NCBI GenBank assembly: GCA_034440615.1
Contig: JAOTOM010005112.1
Coordinates: forward strand, 479,501-543,500
Length of the DNA stretch: 64,000 nucleotides
From: Ashinkailepas kermadecensis
Lineage: Eukaryota; Arthropoda; Thecostraca; Neolepadidae
Reading direction: 5' to 3'
In this document: piece by piece, positions 1-11,540 of the stretch
Numbering within the stretch: the stretch's first letter is position 1
How the letters are laid out: each line of letters starts with the position of its first letter
The notes under the pieces: model-generated
What the model was told of the DNA's origin: nothing
Databases searched by the model: none
The model's input: the letters and a program-made list of their open reading frames with translations, nothing else
Position numbers and translations under genes: made by a program

Positions 1-1317
1 AAGTGTAGGGCAATATTCCGATGTCATTGAGTGGAATAATAATATCCTCTCGCTGCATAACCTCTGCAGTCGATGCGCCCCTAAACCGCAATAACAATAT
101 CCTCTCCATATTCAATTACCCATACAATTTCCTCTCCACATCCAGGATTACAAAATACAAATCCAACCGTGGTGACTGCTGACATGCAATCTGTCCAACC
201 AGAATTGGAAAAATGTTCCTGTACTGGATGTTTGTCATCCAGAACACTATCCTCCATGAAAAAGCATGGTTTTTGGCCACAAGATTGGAGATGTTTGAAA
301 ATGACTGCAAACTTCCTCCTGTTTTATACATGCCCAAGCTGACTGGACAAATACAAAAAGGAGTTTATGGTTCAAAAATACAAAATTGTAACTTTGGAAT
401 GGAATGCCAAGCATTGTGCTCTCGAAATGCACCAGTAAAAAACAAATTGAGCCATGTTCAACATTCCTTTCTTTGAAACTAAAGAATTCCACCTGAATTT
501 TGGCATACAGCACCAAACATACTGCATATATGCAAATATGCTACAGCTGATGACAGCTCTATTGAAAGGAAATGTATTATCCAAATTTTACTCCTTTTCA
601 GTTTTTGCCATATGTTGAACCAAGTTGAAAAATACATATTATTCTGGACATATCTACCATAGTTCCAGAAAAAATATCATGGTGCATATCCAGGGATATT
701 TGGCAAAAAGGATAATTGAACCAAGCATCATTTTTTTCAAGCATAACTCAACACATCTGCACATGTTCCATAATGTTTCTACAGTGCCCACAAATCCTGG
801 CACAATTATTATAGTTTCAAATCTGACATAATAACATGCATGTATTCATTTTGCACTAAATTGGGATGCCAAAGACAGATATCCTCGCCAGAGTAGAAAA
901 AAACCATCTGTCCTAGAAATATCCTATTATAGATATATGGATGAAACTCATCCAAAGAAAAGTACCGGCATTGTGCCGTAATATTCATGCATATTAGCAT
1001 TGCAGCTTATTCTTTAACAAAGCATTGGAAATGGCTCATCAAATTTTGATATGGCAAGCTGGATGGCAAAGAAAAGCAAAGCATTAAGACGAATTATGAG
1101 CACCAGTTCTATATTTCAATATTCTTACATATATCTTTACCTAAACCTTTTCTACTTGCCATCTTCAGAACTTCAGTAATTTGCAGGTTGGACTGCATGC
1201 AAGACGTGCTAATCAGTAATCAGATGTTTTCATCTGTAAAGCAGGTGTTAGGATAAGATATCCTAGGTTGCGGTTTTTAATTTAATTAACTAAAAAGTAT
1301 CAGTTGATCTTCTTACC
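1..1317. other. AT-rich DNA, no gene recognised
   Basis: No open frame above 90 codons and no recognisable domain. A short stretch near 105-165 (tattcaatt, then ccaca, then aggatt and acaaatccaa) resembles 59630-59700, so part of it may belong to an old dispersed repeat. Nothing else can be assigned. Confidence 0.5.
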
Positions 1318-1631
1318 ACAAAAGGTGGTACATTTTTGACTTCAGGTATTTGTTAATTGTTGGATATACTTTTCCAATGGTTTATTAACATGGTTAACAT
1401 GATGTGGCCACTCATTTTCTCTGAAAATTATTACTTTTTCAATTGACAGGCAAAAGAACACCTGAAATGGGACTTTGTGTTGAGTAATGTTGGCATTTCA
1501 CGAAACCAAATTGCATTAAATTGCACTTTTTGGTACATTTTTAATTCCTGTAATATATTTTTCCAATGCAATGTTTATGTAGGTGGATAGCATTGTGTGA
1601 CCACTCATTTCCTCTGCAAATGAGGAGGTCA
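1318..1631 (+). repeat. Dispersed ~200-bp repeat (R1), two tandem units, the second interrupted
   Basis: Two related units follow each other: ggtacattttt occurs at about 1327 and 1532, and ttccaatg...ccactcattt...tctctg at about 1372 and 1561. The first unit continues into caattgacaggcaaaagaacacc (about 1440). The second stops at cctctgcaaatg (to 1622), where the LINE begins, and resumes after it at about 5505 with catatttttcagttgacaggc. A third, reverse-oriented relative lies at 22780-22925. The family has no coding potential and is unidentified. Confidence 0.7.
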
Positions 1632-1701
1632 CAAGGTCCTCTGCAAATGAGGAGGTCCTCTGCAAATGAGGTCACAATAACTGTCACAGAGTTATTGTGA
1701 C
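1611..1701 (+). repeat. Rearranged 5' junction of the LINE: triplicated target plus small inverted repeat
   Basis: The string cctctgcaaatgagg occurs at 1611, 1638 and 1657. It is followed by GTCACAATAACT (1671-1682), a 7-base spacer and its exact complement AGTTATTGTGAC (1690-1701). The second half belongs to the LINE reading frame, so the first half is a short inverted copy of the LINE 5' end. Target triplication plus inverted filler fits template switching during completion of target-primed reverse transcription (inference). Confidence 0.7.
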
Positions 1702-1927
1702 AGCTATTCTGCCTAGGACTGGAGTCTCCCCTGAGTGGAGCTCTAGGGCACTGGCAGCCAATGCCAGGGTAGGTAGGCTTTGCAATGAGTTAGGTTTGAC
1801 TTTTGTTGACAAGTGGTGCAGGTTTTATGGCTCATCTGACCTCTATCAGAGGGATGGCTTGCACTTCTCTGAGAAGGGGGTGCAAGTGTTAGGCAAAGTA
1901 TACGAACATGTCCTTCAGGGAAACTAG
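1697..1927 (+). CDS. LINE ORF1, C-terminal fragment (SGNH/esterase-like)
   Basis: About 76 residues of an open frame entering from the truncated 5' end; there is no real ATG start (the first codon listed is GTG). The pattern is ILPRTG, then FVDKW...FYG, then RDGLHFSEKGVQVL. D-G-L-H-x-S is the C-terminal catalytic Asp-x-x-His block typical of SGNH-type esterase domains found in CR1 ORF1 proteins. ORF1 proteins of this kind act with the retrotransposon RNP; the esterase role is not understood. The stop at 1925-1927 lies just before the ORF2 frame. The fragment lacks the nucleophile-serine part and cannot be active. Confidence 0.75.
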   Translation: MTAILPRTGVSPEWSSRALAANARVGRLCNELGLTFVDKWCRFYGSSDLYQRDGLHFSEKGVQVLGKVYEHVLQGN

Positions 1928-1935
1928 ATAATGGG

Positions 1936-4900
1936 GTGGGGAGGGAAGAATTGGCATTGCCATCTCAGGGATATGTCAATAGTGACAGCATAGGCAATAG
2001 AACCTCACAGTCAGCAAATAGGGGTAGCAGTAGATCAAGGGGGCAGAGTGGTGGCTCATCCAGAGATGATAGAGCTACTCAACATAAAAAAGCCAAAGAT
2101 GGTCTTGGAACTTTTGTTAAGTGTATGATGCTTAATGCTCAGAGCATTCGATCCAAATTTGATGAGTTCAAGTGTTATGTTGCTGAGGAGAAACCAGATT
2201 TTGTTTGCATTACTGAGGCATGGGTCAGTGAGGGATATTTTGGGGATAACTTGCAGGACTACGAGATCCAGGGATACAATATGTTTTCATGCAATAGGGG
2301 TCCAGCAGTGAAAGGGGGTGGTGTAATGCTCTATGTGAATAGCTTATACAGTTCTCAAAAAGTAGTAGATGGGGTGAAAAATGTGTCTGTGGAGTCCATT
2401 TGGCTTGATGTTGCTGTGGGAAAAAGCAACAACAATAAACTGAGGATAGGAGCTTTGTATCGATCAGGAACCTTGCCACATTCTCAGCAACTGGAGCTTG
2501 ATAAGGTGATTTGTGAGGAAATCAGTAGAAACTTTCAGAGGAAATGCCTTATTCTTGGTGACTTTAATCTAAAAGGATATGAAAATGTTGGTGTTGGCTC
2601 CCCATCATGTAAACTGTTTAGGAAATGCCTTGAAGAGGACTTGTTCTTACGCCAGTTTGTAATGGAACCAACCAGGCAGGGCTCATTCTTGGACCTTGTC
2701 TTCTCAGATTTAAGTGATTTAGTTCAAGACTTGACTGTAGGAGAAACTCTGGGAAGAAGTGACCATAACATAGTGAGATTCAAGGCACAGGTATCAGGGA
2801 CAATCAAGGATAATTTGGCAAAGATTCCAAATTTTAACAGGGCAGACTTTGCCTGCATGAGAGAGGCTTTAAGTGCCATAAAATGGGAAGAAGAATTCTT
2901 TGATTTAAATGCCTGTGAAATGTGGGAAAAGTTCAAATCCTACTTGAGGGAAATTCAGATTAGACATGTCCCCCAAAAGCAAAGGCGCAAAAGAAGGGTA
3001 GGAAAGCCAGCATGGCTTACACCAGATGTGATGAAAGCAATTAAGGCTAAGAAAGGTGCATTTAGAGTATTTAAGGAGGCTTCAAATATCGTAAATCTAA
3101 GGTCGTATCAAAAATCTAGAGACGCTGTGAAGCAGAAAATCAGAGCAGCAAAGCGAGCAAAAGAATTGGATTTGGCTAGGAACTGTAATGGGGACAGTAA
3201 AAAGTTCTTTAGTTTCTACAAGCTAAGTAAAGTTTCAAGCACAATTGGTCCACTGGATGTAAATGGGACTATATTGAGTGAGGATAGTGAGATGGTTGAG
3301 GAGCTGAGCAAGCAGTTTAAATCAGTGTTTACAGTGGAGGATGTGACTAATCTGCCAACCGTGAACCACAGTTCAGTGACAGGTGATCAGATACACGATG
3401 TTGATTTCATTGATAGTGATATTGTTTTCAATTATATCAGAAAAATAAAGACAAACAAGGCAGCAGGACCCGATGGAATTTATGCTAGGGTATTGCGGGA
3501 AGCTGAAAAGGAAGTGGCAATTCCACTTAGCATAATATTTTGTAGATCAGTTTCGCAAAATGAAATTCCAACAGATTGGAAAAGGGCAAATGTAGTTCCT
3601 ATTTTCAAGAAAGGAGAAAGAGGGAAAGTTGAAAACTATAGGCCAGTAAGCCTCACATCCCTAGTCTGCAAGGTACTCGAATCAATTATCAAGGATAGAA
3701 TAGTTAGTTTTCTGGAAGGAAGCAAATTGATTCAAGATACTCAACATGGGTTTAGAAAAGGGCGATCGTGCCTCACAAATCTCTTGGACTTTTTTGAATT
3801 TTGCTACAGAACAATTTGATCAGGGAAATCAGGTTGATATAGCATATCTTGACTTTAGTAAGGCCTTTGACAAGGTACCCCATAAACGGTTAATGATGCA
3901 GCTTCAGGTCCATGGTATTGCAGGTAGCATCCTAAAATGGATAGAGTTGTGGCTTTCAGATAGACAGCAGAGAGTGATGCTAAATGGTACAAAGTCATCA
4001 TGGCAAAATGTTCTTAGTGGAGTCCCCCAGGGGTCGGTACTGGGGCCACTATTGTTCATTATATATGTGAATAGCATTGAATGTGGCCTAAGCAGTAAGG
4101 TTTTGAAATTTGCGGATGATTTGAAGATCTTTAGGGCAATAACAGGGCAAAATGAGCAGGTTTTGCTGCAGAAAGACTTAGACGAGCTAGTGAAGTGGTC
4201 CGAAAAATGGCAAATGAAGTTTAATTTTGATAAGTGCAAAGTCATGCATGTAGGTAGGCAGCATATGAAGGCTCCATACTTGATGGGTGGCCAAGTACTA
4301 TCTGTGACTCAGCAGGAGAAGGACTTAGGTGTTATTTTGAACACAAAATTGGGGGCATCAGAACAGACCAAAGAAACCAGGAAGAAGGCACTAAGAATGC
4401 TTGGGGCAATACAGAGGAATGTGTCATACAAAAGTGAGGAGGTCATCAGGAAGCTTTACTGTGCATATGTCAGGCCACATTTGGAATACTGTGTCCAAGC
4501 TTGGTCCCCTAGTTATGAGAAAGATTGTTGGCTTTTAGAGAGAGTACAAAAGAGGGCAACAAAAATGGTTAATGGTATAGGCAACCTGGAATATGAGGAA
4601 AGACTGAAGAAATTGAACATGTTTTCACTTAGATATAGAAGGCTGAGAGGAGATCTCATCGAGGTTTTTAAATTTGTTCATGGTCAGGAACAGGGATATC
4701 TCAGGGAAATGTTTGAATTTAACAGAAATGATGCAATTAGAGGTCATCAATTCAAAATTAAAGTTAATCACAGCAGGACAAGGTTAAGACAGTCTTTCTT
4801 CACCAACAGGGTAGTAGAACACTGGAACCAGCTGCCAGGAACCATTGTCAGTAGCAACACACTGAACATCTTTAAAAACGGCATAGACAATCATTATAAG

Positions 4901-4939
4901 AATAGGGGGATTGTTTTTCTGTATTCCAGGGAAGGTTGA
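1936..4939 (+). pseudogene. LINE ORF2: endonuclease-reverse transcriptase with one frameshift
   Basis: ORF2 nicks target DNA and copies the element RNA. The first frame (1936-3819, 627 residues) shows N-terminal APE endonuclease blocks: LNAQSIRSKFDE near residue 66, the ITE acid near 92-94, LGDFN at 207-211 and GRSDHN at 273-278. A linker follows, then RT blocks KTNKAAGPDGI, VVPIFKKG and NYRPVSL, then QHGFRKGRSC. The second frame (3746-4939) continues with YLDFSKAFDKVPH, SGVPQGSVLGP, the active-site FADD (4109-4120) and KDLGVILN, then a C-terminal tail with RPHLEYCVQAWSP. The frame changes by one base near a T6 run at about 3788-3800. No other break is visible, so the copy looks fairly young. 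No in-frame ATG decides the start: the first codon listed is GTG, 8 bases after ORF1, and the ATG at 1931 is out of frame. Confidence 0.92.
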
Positions 4940-4959
4940 TCGACAGGGAGGAGTGGGAG

Positions 4960-5420
4960 TTGGGAGGAGTTTGTAATTGTTGACTGTGTTATGAAATAGC
5001 AAGTGAGTCTCTTATTAAGTCTAAATGCTTTATAACTTTATATAGGGTGTACCTAGCAGTGGATTCAGCACCTTCCTTCGGGATGTGATACTGATGAGAT
5101 TGTCTATGGTAGCACAATAGGTATGATGGGAGGAGTTTGTAATTGCTGAGTGTATTATGCAATAGCAAGTGAGTCTCTTATTAAGTCTGAACGCTTTATT
5201 AATTTCTGTGGGATGTGCCTAGCAGTGGATTCGGCACCTTCCTTCGGGATTTGATGCTGATGAGGTTGTCTATGGTGGCACGATGGGTGTGATGGGAGGA
5301 GCTTGTGATTATTGAGGGTGTTAGGCGGTAGCAAGTGAGTGGTGTTAGATGGGCTGGGATATATAGCTTCCTAGGAACTTGGGATAAGGGATTGATTGGG
5401 GTGGGAGTATGTACATTCTA
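4960..5420 (+). repeat. LINE 3' UTR tandem repeat, ~165 bp x ~2.5
   Basis: gggaggag(t/c)ttgt(a/g)att recurs at about 4963, 5130 and 5294, each copy followed by caagtgagt. The first two copies also carry agcagtggattc(a/g)gcaccttccttcgggat. The third copy is cut short. The array lies between the ORF2 stop and the LINE 3' end. Confidence 0.8.
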
Positions 5421-5477
5421 GTACCTTTTCTAGATAGGCTTAACCCAGATGGGCCCCTGTGGCTCTTATTAAGCCTT

Positions 5478-5503
5478 AATACTTTATGACTTTATGACTT
5501 TAT
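5478..5503 (+). repeat. LINE 3' terminal short repeats (ctttatga)n
   Basis: About 2.5 copies of an 8-bp unit, actttatg, end the element with no poly(A). CR1-type elements are known to end in short (often 8-bp) tandem repeats that guide priming. A comparable tail, (ttatgtct)n, occurs at 27612-27633. Confidence 0.75.
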
Positions 5504-5830
5504 TTAAATGCATATTTTTCAGTTGACAGGCAAAATAACACCAAAAACAGGCTGGAGTTTGATGACATAGCATAACAATAATGTTCAAGAGTAAGCAAAA
5601 ATGTAGCACGGCCTAACCTAAACTTGCATGCAGGAAAATAAATTCCCAAAGAAATGGAAAATTTGCCTTGTACTTCTGAACAATTTTCAACTTAAAATTA
5701 AAAACCTTACATTGCAGAGCCTAGTTAACAAGGTTAACATATTAAATTAAGCCTGTTTTAAAGAAAGGAGCACTTTTTGTGAACAAAATCTACAAAAAAA
5801 TGGGATGTTTTTTTTTCAACTGAAGAGAAA

Positions 5831-5864
5831 AGCCTAGCCTAACCTAACCTAACCAAACCTAACT
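5831..5864 (+). repeat. Short degenerate CCTAA (TTAGG-type) array
   Basis: Several consecutive or near-consecutive CCTAA units with variants (cctag, ccaaa). The unit matches the arthropod telomere repeat, but the tract is short, degenerate and interstitial. A similar two-unit patch lies at 21909-21925. Confidence 0.7.
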
Positions 5865-5980
5865 CCAATTTTGCTTTGTGGGGTAAAATGTGTGTACAAT
5901 TTGTCTCCTGGATACCTTGGAGTGCAATAATACACAAAATTGTGAAATCATGTTTTCGAACATGATTAAGACAAGCTCCT

Positions 5981-6046
5981 GTGTAGGTAGGTACCTAGGT
6001 ATGTATGTAGGTGGATAGGTACCTAGGTGGGTACATTCCTAGGTAA
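5981..6046 (+). repeat. Degenerate GTAG/CCTAGGT simple repeat
   Basis: A run of gtaggtag, tacctaggt and gtatgtaggt motifs. The cluster contains three TACCTAGGT-like palindromic units. No coding potential. Confidence 0.7.
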
Positions 6047-6320
6047 AAGGATATGGCCATGTGTAGCATTGTCCAGAGTGTAAATGTTGGGAGAAATCTA
6101 CATAAAATGTCATATGGCATTTCAAGACATAAATATTGTAAAAACATGTTCCTTGATATGATTAAGATGATGTGGGATGTGGCCTATCTAGCCACTTATT
6201 ACCAGCACAAGTGCATAGGCACTTTCCAATTGGTATAGGCTTGGGGTTACATTGGGGAAATGTAATAAGTATTTGTAATGTAATAGCTTGGGGAATTTCT
6301 AATGCCTTAGACCTGATGTG

Positions 6321-8519
6321 TCATTGCAGGCTTAGCATTCTAGCCTAGGCATTTTTTCTTAATAGTATATAGCAGAGCTAAACGTTCTTTCTTCGGGACA
6401 AGAGAAACCGAAGTTCTTCCGCAGAAACAAAGAGCAAAAAAAATATGTGGTATTTTTAATGGGAATGAATGGTCCCATTGTCTTAACGCTGGCCGTAACG
6501 ATCGCACGATGGGTCCGTACTACCGACGTAACGACAGCACGCACGGTCTGTACCAGCCGAGTAGCGAGCGTACGTATGAACGGTCTATCTACCGTTCTGC
6601 AGTGGAACGTGCATACTTTCTGTACGTACGGGCGGTGCAGGTTGCGGTGGAGTGGAGGCTGGTTGTGACCTCATTTGACCCTGAAGGCATTGACCTGGGG
6701 TCATGAAATGTATACTGCAGCGAGTTCACTACAGCCGTAAATCTGCCAAATTGTGTGCTTCCAGTTTCACTCATGCTCCTCATGTTTGTTCTTGGTGTGC
6801 TTGTGGATGTTCTGCTCGGCTCCTGAACACGAACATCCTTTATGGCCACAAAACGCTTCCCCTTATTATTATTTTTCCGGCTTGCATCCTTCCCCTGTCA
6901 TTTCAATTTTAACCTTTTGCTGGCTTTCATCTTTTATAAATAGTCCACGCCTGGATATCTAACTACGCACCTACCTCGTAAATGGCAATATTAATTCAGG
7001 CAGTTCAGCAATCAATTCACAGAAACACGACATTAATCCACCACCACGGTTGGGCACAATTACCCATAAACCAATTTTCGAACGAACGACTGAACAAGTC
7101 ACCAAGAGTTGCCTGATTTCAAACTCCATATTTATAACTAGATTTCTAGGCGACGACCACGACAACCATTTGGTCTCCGTCCCGACGGCGCTTTTGGCGA
7201 CCACGGAATGCCATTGGTTTAGCATTGTGGTTGTCGGTTAAAGCGCCGTCCTGTGCCGACGGGAGGTTCTAGTATAAACGTGGTAAGCAAGAGGTACGGG
7301 ATATTTGGTAGAATTCGCGGTACGATCCTAGTATACTTTTCATCTGGAAAAAGATCAGTGCTGCTAAATACAACTTACTGATATATCGACGTCCTTCATG
7401 GCTAAAATCTTGACGGACGTATCAAAACAAAATTCTGGTTTCGGTCGCCACTGAAGCCTGGTAAGCCAGCATCTGGTCGCCGACGCTATCGCTAGGACGG
7501 CGCTTATTTTGAGCCCTGGGTGGCGCTATGACCACATGCCCCCTCTGGATCCGCCACTGCACATACCGATTGACATCGCACACGAAGCTAGTAGAAAATA
7601 TGGAAGCTTAGAATGCGCTTACAATTAGCTTGACCAGTGGTGTCGCACGGATGACAAATCGCGGGACGATTTGTAGGTGCTCTGTGAGCAGTAGCCGACC
7701 GAAGATAAATTGTTTCCAATAATTCAGGCCGATGTTGATGACATATTTTCAAAACGATGTTTTGTTACTTACCTAAGTAGGTAGGTAACTTGCTCCTACT
7801 CCACAATGCTGCGCAATCCCTTTAATTTCACGAATCAATGGAAACTTTTTGTGTGAAGCATGCCCCGATGTAGGCCGATTTCATTCACATAGCGATCTCC
7901 ATTGAGAATACAATGCACTGCACTGCAAGAAGGCTGCATACCCTGCGCTTGCTATGAAGCGAAAGCGCAATATATGGCGATATCTGCCAGAGGATTGCCT
8001 CTTTAGGCCAATGAAACACATGTCTTAAATTTAAGATGCAGATGTAAATTTAACGTTTCACTATAATTACAAGCCACCCATGCATATTTGATTATAGGTC
8101 TTCAGCTTTGCTATTTTCCAGTTGGTTGAAGCATCGTTTTGTACAAAATAATATACAAAAATACTTTCCAGCTCTACTCAGGCGAGGCACTACCTAAAGT
8201 ACCTCAATGGGCGGACCGTCGCTGGTGATTGTAAACAGTGTTATTGATTGCATAAGTACCTGAACGGCCAATTTGCGTTATTTTGTTACGGGACCGTTGT
8301 CGCATGTCGAAAATACGTCATAATACCAGTATTATAATTGTCCAGTGATGCACTCTAAACCATGAGAAATGCTTCAGTCGCATACGTTCCTGATGTGTGT
8401 ATCACTTTGCATATCTACTGCATTGCATATAATAACAGATATAACTGCTCATTCTGTGTTGCCGAAGTCCGAAATCCATAGCGATCAATTGTTGCTTGTG
8501 AACAGGAGCCCAGTAGTGG
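6321..8519. other. No gene recognised
   Basis: Mixed-composition DNA with only short chance frames. Near 7525-7560 the phrase atgccccctctggatccgcca matches one end of the GGGGCGGATCCAGG element family described at 53072 and 60012, suggesting a fragment. Nothing else is identifiable. Confidence 0.45.
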
Positions 8520-8523
8520 CATG

Positions 8524-8790
8524 CTCACGAGACTGACAATGTTGTTTGGCCGACTGAGGCATGCAAGGCGGGAGCAGCATAGACCTGTGTTTTTCGTTTC
8601 ATGGTTTCATATCATGGTTGCAGAGCAAGTGGTCACGTGACGACCACACCAGCGAATTCCTGTGGTTGGGACACTGGCCCATGATCAACCTGGTAGACTG
8701 CCCCACAACGCTGAACTGTGTAGCGGCGCAGCCTACCGATAATTGCTGTGAAGCGGCACAGCCTACGTTCCTAGGGGACAGTCATAGTAA
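8524..8790 (+). repeat. Dispersed repeat D1, forward copy
   Basis: This ~265-bp segment matches the reverse complement of 33070-33330 along its length. Shared landmarks are gccgactgaggcatgcaag, ggtcacgtgacgaccac, cctggtagact, and the duplicated ctgtgaagcggca(c/g)agcctac near the right end. No recognised coding function; the family is unidentified. Confidence 0.7.
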
Positions 8791-9127
8791 AGGTGTATAC
8801 TTCCATGACCGACTATACAAGGAGCTACCACTCGTTCAGATCTGGAAACTTGACGGGTGTGGTGATCTACGAAGACTCTGGTAGCGCATCATGCAAGACC
8901 ATGTGCAGTGGTTCAAAAAGACACCTTCCCAATTGGAAGATAAACATGAGAGAGAAAGTTCCAGACTGCATAGTATTATTTAATCAAGTTAAAGTGGATC
9001 AAACAGGTATAAATTTACAATATTTGATCGTGTGAAGCAAAATTCAGACCGTTCCACCTCTCCGGATCTTTTGCGGAATGGTAGGCAGCAAAACTGGCGG
9101 CGGTGAGCAGTCTCTCCGACGTGGGTC
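8791..9127. other. No gene recognised
   Basis: Unique-looking sequence between the D1 repeat and a GC-rich minisatellite. No supported frame. Confidence 0.4.
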
Positions 9128-9280
9128 GCCTGATCGCCCGGGCGCCTCTGCCCGGACGCCTCCTCCCGGACCCTCCTCCCGGACGCCTCTTCCCGGACGC
9201 CTCCTCCCGGACGCCTCCCGGGCGCCTCTGCCCGGACGCCTCCTCCCGGACCCTCCTCCCGACCGCCGTCGCTCCGCACG
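9128..9280 (+). repeat. GC-rich minisatellite, cggacgcctcctcc units
   Basis: About twelve short imperfect units built from cccggacgcctc and cccggaccctcc. Open frames in several phases on both strands through this block are repeat artefacts. Confidence 0.85.
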
Positions 9281-10679
9281 GCGAACACACCCGGTAATGT
9301 TTACGATTTTTTTCCGCACTGTTCGAGTCAAGGTATCACTCTATTTATCAATGATACCAATATAAAATCGAGCGCATAATTCGAAAATCAATATTGGAAG
9401 AATATCGAGAGGTGAGTTCATATTTTCTCAGAAAACCACATTGTATGCAACAGGTTGGTGAAAAATGGAAAATCTTTGAAAAATATGCAGCATATTTATG
9501 TTAAGGTATTGCATTTTGTCACCCCGTAACAGTTTTCGGATCTAAGAAATCTTTTTCCATTTCAGATATATAGTAGCTTACAAAGACAACTTAATGGCAT
9601 GACGTCATATTTCAGGTCATCATACAGAGCAAGCCGATGGTCAGAGAGATATACAAGTCTCAGATTCGTGTTTGGGGTTTAAGGTAACCCCATGGACAAA
9701 ATATATGAAAAATCTGAGGGGTGGGGTGTTGAATTGTACCCCACCGGTTCAGTTGGCATAGAATTACCCGGCCAACACAGACGGTCAGCGATGGTTAGTT
9801 AGTTAGTTATTTTGGCTTTAGGGCGCTTCGACCAGAGTTGATGCAGACAATCGGTCGTGGACACAGACGATGAGCGATGGCAAACATCGACAGCAGACGC
9901 AGACGGTGAGCGATGACACTCCGAATCTCTTCATCACGCATGCTAATCTATGAAGGCATGAGCGTCCCAAAGTCGTCACGAAGACAAATGGATTGCGACA
10001 ACTGCTTCTTGCAGGCTTGGTGCTTCCAACCTTGATGCCACTCGGTTAACACCGGTGGCGGCTTCCCACACACAATTCACATAATGCTGGGATCGCATCG
10101 ACCTTCGACTCACCGCCCATTGGGGTCGCCACGGGACTATGCCAAGGTCACCCGACCTTTGAATTCATTTTATGAGCTTGAACTTTGATGAGTGGTATGC
10201 AGAAAAGAGAGCTTTTCTCGCGCTCCACGATAAATCCAAGTATTCTGCATGAGAACCTCTGCAACGACAGCCTAAGTCGCTTGGGTGCAAGCGGTGGATT
10301 TGAACTGAGGCACGATAAATTATGTTCCGAGGAAGGGAGGAGAGCATTATTTCCAAGATCTTGATATGGAACTGGGAGACCAGTAATGTCTATCAGTATT
10401 TGCTACCGTTGCGATTATAAACATTGTTTTCGGGGAACACTGAGTTAACCTTACCGCACAATCCACGGCATCAGGCGACAGGGGCGAAGGAGCAGCCCCA
10501 CCCTCCTGTGAGCTGCGCCACAGGAGATCCCTTTAACAAACAGAGTGCTTTTGCGAAAGTCCAATCACTGAACACCATAGGCAGGGCCATAGAAATCGCG
10601 GTGAGGTGGCAGTCGCCCCTAGTATTGAGACTGAGGGGTCGCCTCCCAGCCTTGAGCAAGGGAAAGAATATCAAGAGAC
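9281..10679. other. No gene recognised; one short dispersed motif
   Basis: At 9794-9835 a GTTA repeat is followed by ggctttagggcgcttcgacc. The same arrangement occurs inverted at 19621-19661 (ctggtcgacgcgccctaaag, then ccaacc repeats), so this is a short interspersed element end. A T-arm-like string near 10295 was considered for tRNA and rejected. Confidence 0.45.
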
Positions 10680-11425
10680 GTCTTACCGACACCACAGGTA
10701 CCTCATTGATACAGGACATCCCTGGTCGACACAGACACATGACCGACACCGGAGACTCCCTGACCGACACCGGAGACTCCCTGATCGACACAGGAGGCCG
10801 CTGACTCTGACCGATTCATGAAGCCCCTCACAGGCAAAAGAGGCCCCTGGCCGACACAGGAATATCTCCCCCTCACTAACACAGGAGGCCCCTGGAACGA
10901 CACAGGAGGCCCTTTCACCGACACAGGATACCGCCTCACAAATGCGGTAGACGCCTAACCGATACATCAGATTCCCTACTGACACAGGAGGCCTCTTGGC
11001 CGACTCAGGAATTCTCCTGACCCACTCAGGAGGCTCCCTGATCGACACAGGAGACCGCCTCATTGTCACAGCACATCCTACACTTCACCAACACAGGATT
11101 CTCCCTGACCGACACAGGAAGCTCCCTGACCGACACAGGAAGCTCCATGACCGACCCATGATGCCCTCTCGCTGATAAAATAGGCGGCCTGACAGACACC
11201 GGAGGCTCTCTTGCTTCACAGGAGGACTCCTGAGACACAGGCGGCTCCATGATCGATACAGGAGATACCCTACCAACACAGGAGATCGCCCACTCACACA
11301 GGAGGTCCCCCGTCGCCGACATAGGCGACTCCACGCTCGCGACAGGACGCCCGCTATTGACACAGGAGGCCACCTAATTAAGATAGAAGGTCCACGGCCG
11401 GCACAAGAGACACCGCTTGAATCGC
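10680..11425 (+). repeat. Degenerate minisatellite built on ctgaccgacacaggag
   Basis: Around 30 imperfect units of roughly 20-30 bp, each with a core near ccgacacaggaggc. The frequent gaggcccctg variant also occurs in the arrays at 42120 and 53990. Frames on the minus strand (repeated SVREPPVS-like blocks) follow the unit and are not supported as genes. Confidence 0.85.
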
Positions 11426-11540
11426 TACGGGAGCTACCCCGAAGGTGTTTGGACGCCACTGGAAACCTAAATGGAAAGATGCGATAAATGTCACCATGTA
11501 GGAATAATCTTACACTTCCAGATGTTAGTCTACCTCTTTT

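Larger units (their letters stand above)
1690..5503 (+). mobile_element. CR1-like non-LTR retrotransposon (LINE), 5'-truncated
   Basis: The order is the tail of ORF1, ORF2 with apurinic-type endonuclease then reverse transcriptase, a 3' UTR with ~165-bp tandem repeats, and a terminus of short 8-bp repeats instead of poly(A). Esterase-type ORF1, APE endonuclease plus RT, and short 3' terminal repeats are known traits of the CR1/L2 group in the Jockey superfamily. Only about 76 codons of ORF1 remain, so the copy is 5'-truncated. It sits inside an R1 repeat unit (left edge 1611-1631, right edge about 5503), which defines its ends. The exact clade is inferred from motif appearance, not from a tree. 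Confidence 0.9.
5504..6320 (+). repeat. R1 continuation, then AT-rich DNA with CCTAA and GTAGGT motifs
   Basis: The first ~60 bases resume the interrupted R1 unit. After that no gene is seen. Simple-sequence patches inside are listed separately. Confidence 0.55.

Noticed and set aside
10285..10310. tRNA or tRNA-derived SINE (minus strand AGTTCAAATCC, a T-arm-like string)
   Set aside because: No matching A box, acceptor stem or anticodon arm at the right distance on that strand.
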